Below, in pieces: positions 59,612 through 64,000 of a DNA stretch of 64,000 nucleotides. The DNA comes from a bacterium (lineage in GTDB: Bacteria > Cyanobacteriota > Vampirovibrionia > Gastranaerophilales > Gastranaerophilaceae). Location of the stretch: positions 1 through 64,000 of the forward strand of contig JAFUEV010000003.1 of the NCBI GenBank assembly GCA_017470245.1, given 5' to 3'. The notes under the pieces are model-generated. The model did not search any database. It saw nothing but the letters and a program-made list of their open reading frames with translations, and was not told the origin of the DNA. Numbering within the stretch: the first letter of the stretch is position 1; each line of letters begins with the position of its first letter. The translations under genes and the position numbers were made by a program.

Positions 59612-60574
59612 ATGAACATGGACAAGAAGAAGTTAAAAAAAATCATACTTATAATATTTATAGTTGTATTAATAATTGCAGGTATTGCTTTTTATATTAA
59701 TTCTACGCATTATCAAAGTACTGATGATGCATATATAGAAAGTGACTTAATACAAATAGCGCCGAGAGTTTCAGGACAAATTGAAGAAATTTATATAAAA
59801 GACAATCAAAGAATTAAAGAAGGCGATTTGATTGCTAAAATAGATGATTCTGATTATAAAGTAAAATATGAGCAGGCGCAGGCTAATTATGAAAAGGCAC
59901 TATATTCTCAAAAAGTTGCAAAAGCTAGATTAGATGCCATTAATTCTGAAATTAAATCTGCCGAAAAAGATTTAAAAAGATATAAGAATTTGTATCAGGC
60001 AGGTGCTGTTTCTCAGCAGGTATTAGATAGTGCACAAACAAAATATGATAATACAAAAGCGAAATTACTCGCAGCTGAAGAAGATATATTGTCATCATCG
60101 AATAATAAGGTTGCTGATGCTAATTTGAAGGCGTTAAAGGCGTTGCGTGATCAGGCTGAATTATATCTAAAATATACGGAGATTGTTGCACCCAATGACG
60201 GAACTGTTACCAATAAAAATGTAGATAAAGGAAAATACGTTCAAGTAGGGCAGCCGTTATTTACTTTAGTAAGTGATAACATTTGGGTAGAAGCTAATTA
60301 TAAGGAAAATCAGGTTGGTGCAATGAAACCCGGTCAGCCTGTTGAAATAAAAATAGATGCTTATCCCAAGAAAAAATTCAAAGGGAAAATAGACAGTATT
60401 CAAAGAGCATCAGGTGCTAAATCAAGTCTGTTTCCTCCTGAAAATGCGGTAGGTTCATTTGTAAAAATTGTTCAAAGAATACCTGTTAAAATAATATTTA
60501 CTGAAGATATTGATACTGATGAATATAATATTGTTGCAGGTATGAGTGTTGAACCAAGAGTAAAAATTAAATAA
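59612..60574 (+). CDS. EmrA/HlyD-type membrane fusion protein, locus 2
   Basis: A 320-residue adaptor with one N-terminal membrane segment (about 10-28), lipoyl halves DDAYIESDLIQIAPRVSGQI near 36 and VAPNDGTVTNKNVDKGKYVQ near 195, and a coiled coil at about 85-185. It matches the locus-1 adaptor over its length, nearly identically in the ASGAKSS..FPPENAVGSFV region. No pump gene follows: the next features are a terminator and a gene on the other strand. It must use a pump encoded elsewhere, possibly the EmrB at 43066. Confidence 0.88.
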   Translation: MNMDKKKLKKIILIIFIVVLIIAGIAFYINSTHYQSTDDAYIESDLIQIAPRVSGQIEEIYIKDNQRIKEGDLIAKIDDSDYKVKYEQAQANYEKALYSQKVAKARLDAINSEIKSAEKDLKRYKNLYQAGAVSQQVLDSAQTKYDNTKAKLLAAEEDILSSSNNKVADANLKALKALRDQAELYLKYTEIVAPNDGTVTNKNVDKGKYVQVGQPLFTLVSDNIWVEANYKENQVGAMKPGQPVEIKIDAYPKKKFKGKIDSIQRASGAKSSLFPPENAVGSFVKIVQRIPVKIIFTEDIDTDEYNIVAGMSVEPRVKIK

Positions 60575-60650
60575 TACAAACAATAGGTTTTTAAATAATT
60601 AAACATTGCGTAAAACAACAACAAAATGATAATATAATATAGTTTTGCAT

Positions 60651-60685
60651 AAAAAAGAGAAAGTTACACTAACTTTCTCTTTTTT
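60651..60685. terminator. Bidirectional terminator
   Basis: AAAAAAGAGAAAGTT (60651-60665) pairs perfectly with AACTTTCTCTTTTTT (60671-60685) around ACACT. T-runs on both strands serve the adaptor gene on the plus strand and the hypothetical gene at 60700-61095 on the minus strand. Confidence 0.85.
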
Positions 60686-60699
60686 TATGTATATAGCTT

Positions 60700-61095
60700 T
60701 TATTTATTATCTTTAGATAAGATTAAGTCAGATATTGCTTTACCGACTAAAACACCTGCACTAACAGCAACAAAAGTTTGTCCTATAGCTTTTAAAGCTG
60801 TTTTAGAAGTTTCAACGATTGCAGGATACATAGCTTTTGCATTATCAATTGCTTCTTTTACGTTAATTTGAGCAGCCATTTCTTCCTTGCCTGCTTTTTT
60901 GAGAATTTCAATTTCCTTTATTGCTGCATTTTGTGTTCTTTTGATAAAAGAATCTTGACCAAGTATAGCGTTTTTGCAAGCTGATTTTATTTCTTTTGGC
61001 AAAATAGCTGCTTGTAATCCTGCAGATAATAAACCCGCAGAAACTGCAGTTTTAATATTGTTTTGGGGTTCCATTCCGATTTTATTAACAGACAT
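60700..61095 (-). CDS. Small hypothetical protein with C-terminal hydrophobic segment
   Basis: A 131-residue protein. Residues 15-35 are mildly hydrophobic (TAVSAGLLSAGLQAAILP), a lysine/alanine-rich helical middle follows, and the C-terminus (107-127, IGQTFVAVSAGVLVGKAISD) is a possible membrane segment. GGAGAAAGAG precedes ATG 61095. No family recognised; the alanine/lysine helices and terminal hydrophobic patch resemble other small envelope proteins of this organism. Confidence 0.6.
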   Translation of the reverse strand: MSVNKIGMEPQNNIKTAVSAGLLSAGLQAAILPKEIKSACKNAILGQDSFIKRTQNAAIKEIEILKKAGKEEMAAQINVKEAIDNAKAMYPAIVETSKTALKAIGQTFVAVSAGVLVGKAISDLILSKDNK

Positions 61096-61263
61096 GCTCT
61101 TTCTCCGATTTGTTAATAATATATGTTGATTATAAAACTTATTATAAAAATTTTTGTCAATAAAATAAAAAATATTACCGGTTATTTACAATATTTATAT
61201 TTTTTCTAAACATATTTCGTTTTTCATGACAGAATATAAATATACAGTTGAGGAATGAAGTTC

Positions 61264-62577
61264 ATGTTAAATAAAAAAGTTAAGTCAATAGTTCTTGCTG
61301 CCGGAAAAGGCACAAGGATGAAGTCTAACTTACCGAAGGTTCTCCATACGATATTTAATAAGCCTCTATTGGGTTATGTACTTGATGCGGTCAACGGTAT
61401 CGGGAATATAGATGATAATTATGTAATAGTCGGGCATGAAGCAGAACTTGTTGAGAAGTATGTAACTTCTAATTATGATAATGCAAAATGTATTCTTCAA
61501 GCTCCACAATTGGGAACAGGAGATGCGGTTAATAAAGCTGCTCCGTATATAAGCGGTTTTGACGGATATGTTATAGTTGTATGCGGTGATACTCCTTTAA
61601 TTACATCAGAAACATTAAAGAATTTTATAGAATTTCACGATAATAACAGTGCAGATTTAACTGTAATGTCTGCTATATTTGAAAATCCCAAAAATTATGG
61701 CAGAATAATTCGTGATAGGAATAAAAAATTTGTTGCTATAGTTGAAGAGAAAGATGCAACTCCTGAGCAAAAGGCTGTAAAAGAGATAAATGCAGGTATA
61801 TACTGTATAACTTGGAATAAAATATCAGAAGCATTAAAAAATCTAAAAAATAATAATGCACAAGGTGAATATTATTTGACAGATATTGTAAAATGGGCAG
61901 TTGCACAAAATTTAAATGTTCAATCGTATATTCTGGATAATAATGAAGAAATTTTTGGTATAAATTCCAAAGTACAATTGGCTGAAGCAACAAAAATTTT
62001 GAATAAAAAATCCGTAGTAAGATTAATGGAAAACGGAGTACAAATTGTTGATCCTGATTCAACATATATTTCTCCGGAAACAACAATAGGTGCAGATACA
62101 TTAATATTACCAAACGTATATATAACTGGTAAAAATCAAATTGGTTTAAATTGTAAAATAGGACCTTTTGCTCATATAAGAGATGGTGCAACCATAGGGA
62201 ATAATGTAAGGATAGGAAACTTTGTAGAGGTAAAGAAATCAGTAATTAAAGATAATACAAATGTTTCCCATTTGAGTTATATCGGTGATAGTGAGCTGGG
62301 TTCTCATGTAAATATAGGTGCAGGTACAATAACCGCAAATTATAATCCTATAACAAAAGTAAAAAGTAAAACAATAATAAAGGACGGAGCGAATACTGGT
62401 TCTAATTCCGTATTGGTAGCCCCCGTAACTGTAAATGAAATGGCATCTGTCGGTGCAGGAAGTGTTATAACTAAAAATGTAGAAGCATATTCTTTGGTAG
62501 TTACGAGAGCTCCGTTAAAGCAAATTACAAATTGGGTTAAAAACAAAATAGAACAACTTTCAGGAGGCAACAAATGA
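61264..62577 (+). CDS. glmU: Bifunctional GlmU (GlcNAc-1-P acetyltransferase / uridylyltransferase)
   Basis: A 437-residue enzyme from ATG 61264 (GAGG ten bases upstream); an in-frame ATG at 61255 is too close to that site. Uridylyltransferase domain: VLAAGKGTRMKSNLPKVLH, QLGTGDAVNKA, VVCGDTPLIT near 97. Left-handed beta-helix acetyltransferase: IGPFAHIRDGATIGNNVRIG, then LSYIGDSELGSHVNIGAGTI and NYNPI.K near 365. Gives UDP-GlcNAc for peptidoglycan and lipid A. Overlaps prs by four bases. Confidence 0.95.
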   Translation: MLNKKVKSIVLAAGKGTRMKSNLPKVLHTIFNKPLLGYVLDAVNGIGNIDDNYVIVGHEAELVEKYVTSNYDNAKCILQAPQLGTGDAVNKAAPYISGFDGYVIVVCGDTPLITSETLKNFIEFHDNNSADLTVMSAIFENPKNYGRIIRDRNKKFVAIVEEKDATPEQKAVKEINAGIYCITWNKISEALKNLKNNNAQGEYYLTDIVKWAVAQNLNVQSYILDNNEEIFGINSKVQLAEATKILNKKSVVRLMENGVQIVDPDSTYISPETTIGADTLILPNVYITGKNQIGLNCKIGPFAHIRDGATIGNNVRIGNFVEVKKSVIKDNTNVSHLSYIGDSELGSHVNIGAGTITANYNPITKVKSKTIIKDGANTGSNSVLVAPVTVNEMASVGAGSVITKNVEAYSLVVTRAPLKQITNWVKNKIEQLSGGNK

Positions 62578-63587
62578 TGGAATTGGAATTAGCATTTCCT
62601 CAAGGCGAAAAAACAATAAATCCAACGCATGATATAAAATTATTTGCAGGTCGTTCAAATATGAAATTAGCGGAAGAAATAGCCGAATATTTGGGTACAA
62701 CTGTAGGACCGATGATTGTGAAAAATTTTGCCGACGGCGAAATTTATGTTCAGGTTCAAGAAAGTATAAGAGGCGATGATGTATTTATTGTTCAACCTGT
62801 TTGTAATCCTGTAAACGAAAACCTTATGGAATTGTTAATAATAATAGATGCATTTAAACGTGCAAGTGCAAAATCAATAACGGCAGTTATTCCATATTAT
62901 GGATACGCAAGACAAGATAGAAAAACATCAGGCAGAGAAGCTATTACAGCAAAATTAGTTGCGGATTTGTTAACAACAGCAGGTGCAGACAGAATTTTAG
63001 CAATGGATTTACATACAGGACAAATTCAAGGCTTCTTTAACATCCTTGTTGATCATATATATGCAACTTCTGTAATAGTTGATTATGTAAAGACTTTAAA
63101 CATTCCTCAAGAAGATTTGGTTGTTGTAAGTCCTGATATGGGAGGTGTTTCCCGTTCAAGATATTTTGCAAGACACATGAACAGTCCTATGGCAATTATA
63201 GATAAGAGAAGAAACCGTCATAATGAAGCTATAGCTGTAGATATTATAGGTGATATAAAAAATAAAACATGTATAATGTTTGACGATATTATAGATACTG
63301 CAGGAACAATTTGTGGTGCGGCTCAATTATTAAAAGAAAAAGGTGCAAAAGATGTATATGTATGTGCTACACACCCGGTATTTTCGGGTCCCGCACTTGA
63401 AAGACTTGAGAAAGCGCCTATAAAAGAAGTTGTAGTAACAAATACAATTCCTTTGAATAAAGCCTTTTTACCTGAGAAAATAACACAATTGAGTGTTGCT
63501 CCGTTATTAGGTGAAGCAATTTCAAGAATACATGATGGTGAATCTGTAAGTTCTTTATTCGGATTTGAAAAAGAATATGACCAGTAA
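62574..63587 (+). CDS. prs: Ribose-phosphate pyrophosphokinase
   Basis: A 337-residue PRPP synthase supplying PRPP to PyrE and purine synthesis. ATP/ribose-5-P blocks: LFAGRSNMKLAEEIAEYLG near 23-41, FADGEIYVQVQESIRG near 53, YYGYARQDRK near 108, MDLHTGQIQGFF near 143, VVSPDMGGVSRSRYFARHM and the PRPP loop MFDDIIDTAGTI near 235. An extended N-terminus of about 15 residues precedes the usual start. ATGATG gives two possible starts. glmU-prs pairing is known from other bacteria. Confidence 0.95.
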   Translation: MMELELAFPQGEKTINPTHDIKLFAGRSNMKLAEEIAEYLGTTVGPMIVKNFADGEIYVQVQESIRGDDVFIVQPVCNPVNENLMELLIIIDAFKRASAKSITAVIPYYGYARQDRKTSGREAITAKLVADLLTTAGADRILAMDLHTGQIQGFFNILVDHIYATSVIVDYVKTLNIPQEDLVVVSPDMGGVSRSRYFARHMNSPMAIIDKRRNRHNEAIAVDIIGDIKNKTCIMFDDIIDTAGTICGAAQLLKEKGAKDVYVCATHPVFSGPALERLEKAPIKEVVVTNTIPLNKAFLPEKITQLSVAPLLGEAISRIHDGESVSSLFGFEKEYDQ

Positions 63588-63601
63588 AAGGTTTATCATT
63601 T

Positions 63602-63636
63602 AATAAGAGAACGGCTTAAAAAGCCGTTCTCTTATT
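63602..63636 (+). terminator. Terminator after prs
   Basis: AATAAGAGAACGGCTT (63602-63617) pairs perfectly with AAGCCGTTCTCTTATT (63621-63636), a 16-bp stem with a 3-base loop, 14 bases after the prs stop. Confidence 0.8.
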
Positions 63637-63719
63637 ATCGGGATATAACTAATTAAGATTTGTATAGAAATAGCCTGTTATATTTTTATTGTTAAAATAT
63701 TTATAAGGTTAGGTATATA

Positions 63720-64000
63720 ATGTCAAAGATTTTATTAGTTTCCGATAATAATAAAACAATTTCCGAAATAGAAAAAATAATTCTGCAGGAAGCCTATGAA
63801 CTCATTACTGTTAAAAATGACGATGAGGCTGAGATTAATGTTCAAAACGGTAATGCAGATATAATTTTATTTGATTGTGATGTTAAAAATATAGATATAA
63901 TAGCAGTAATTCGTAAATTAAAGTTAACACTTCAAACAAAAGATATTCGTTCGGTTATTCTTTTACCTGAAACTGAAGTAAATTATGATATTTTGAAATA
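63720..64000 (+). CDS. Response-regulator receiver-like protein, 3' end outside the window
   Basis: ATG 63720 opens a frame still open at base 64000 (93 codons). It begins MSKILLVSDNNKTISEIEKI and continues with a receiver-like fold: acidic DN pair at 9-10, an IILFDCDV strand near 48 in which D52 or D54 would be the phospho-acceptor, and RSVILLPETE near 78 in place of the usual T/S strand. The key pattern is partly divergent from classic CheY, so it may be a degenerate receiver heading an output domain (for example GGDEF) outside the window. Confidence 0.6.
   Translation, partial: MSKILLVSDNNKTISEIEKIILQEAYELITVKNDDEAEINVQNGNADIILFDCDVKNIDIIAVIRKLKLTLQTKDIRSVILLPETEVNYDILK

Noticed and set aside
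61736-62191. 151-codon minus-strand frame
   Set aside because: Entirely inside glmU, with a leucine/tyrosine-rich shadow composition.

Overview
The window is a low-GC, diderm bacterial chromosome segment and looks most like a gut member of the Vampirovibrionia ('Melainabacteria', order Gastranaerophilales). The reasons are a strongly AT-rich base composition, two TolC-type outer-membrane efflux proteins (an outer membrane is present), and a cell-envelope protein carrying an N-terminal 'NTSFKG' motif that I associate with this group. Anaerobe-type enzymes (PyrK/PyrD class 1B, biotin synthase variants, Lar nickel-cofactor proteins) fit the same lifestyle. The taxonomic call is an inference from sequence character only. 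The standard genetic code fits. I see no rRNA, tRNA or CRISPR array.

Layout. (1) 1-9000 is an accessory island. It starts after three tandem stem-loops and holds a helicase-nuclease fusion, TcmP and its convergent three-Cys partner (DUF5131). A three-gene set follows: a one-TM protein, an HNH protein and an ApeA-like HEPN protein. The right edge holds two copies of a 73-74 bp palindromic repeat around a lone gene, a 116-bp palindrome and a decayed small gene. (2) 9176-11605: YcaO and a flavodoxin with two good ribosome binding sites. (3) 11752-18860 (minus): a cell-wall cluster murF-mraY-murD-ftsW-murG-folC. (4) 19005-22449: der-plsY-malic enzyme, the enzyme carrying what looks like an internal duplication. 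(5) 22473-26570 (minus): a large SF1 helicase plus a small PD-(D/E)XK protein, probably a second defence module. (6) 26701-31901: a cluster rich in sulfur-insertion enzymes (two different BioB paralogs, MnmA, then LarB-LarC1 behind a promoter with a palindromic operator) and a YkgJ-like protein. (7) 31898-36229: sigma factor, LuxR-type regulator, glycine-rich protein, RqcH. (8) 36345-46287: envelope proteins, MerR regulator, a complete MarR/TolC/EmrA/EmrB efflux locus, GNAT and rhodanese. (9) 46403-56267: one operon for the whole de novo UMP pathway, with an attenuator-like leader, a PyrF-CarA fusion and a 47-codon gene at its end. (10) 56530-60574: TyrA and a second efflux locus without a pump. 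(11) 60700-64000: small hypothetical protein, glmU-prs, and the start of a response-regulator-like gene.

The best candidates for undescribed biology are the 352-7587 island, the 22473-26570 helicase/nuclease pair, the divergent BioB paralogs next to an MnmA lacking its usual second catalytic cysteine, the PyrF-CarA fusion, the malic-enzyme duplication, and several leader or small-RNA candidates (pyr leader, 38.3-38.6 kb plus-strand transcript, larB leaderless promoter).
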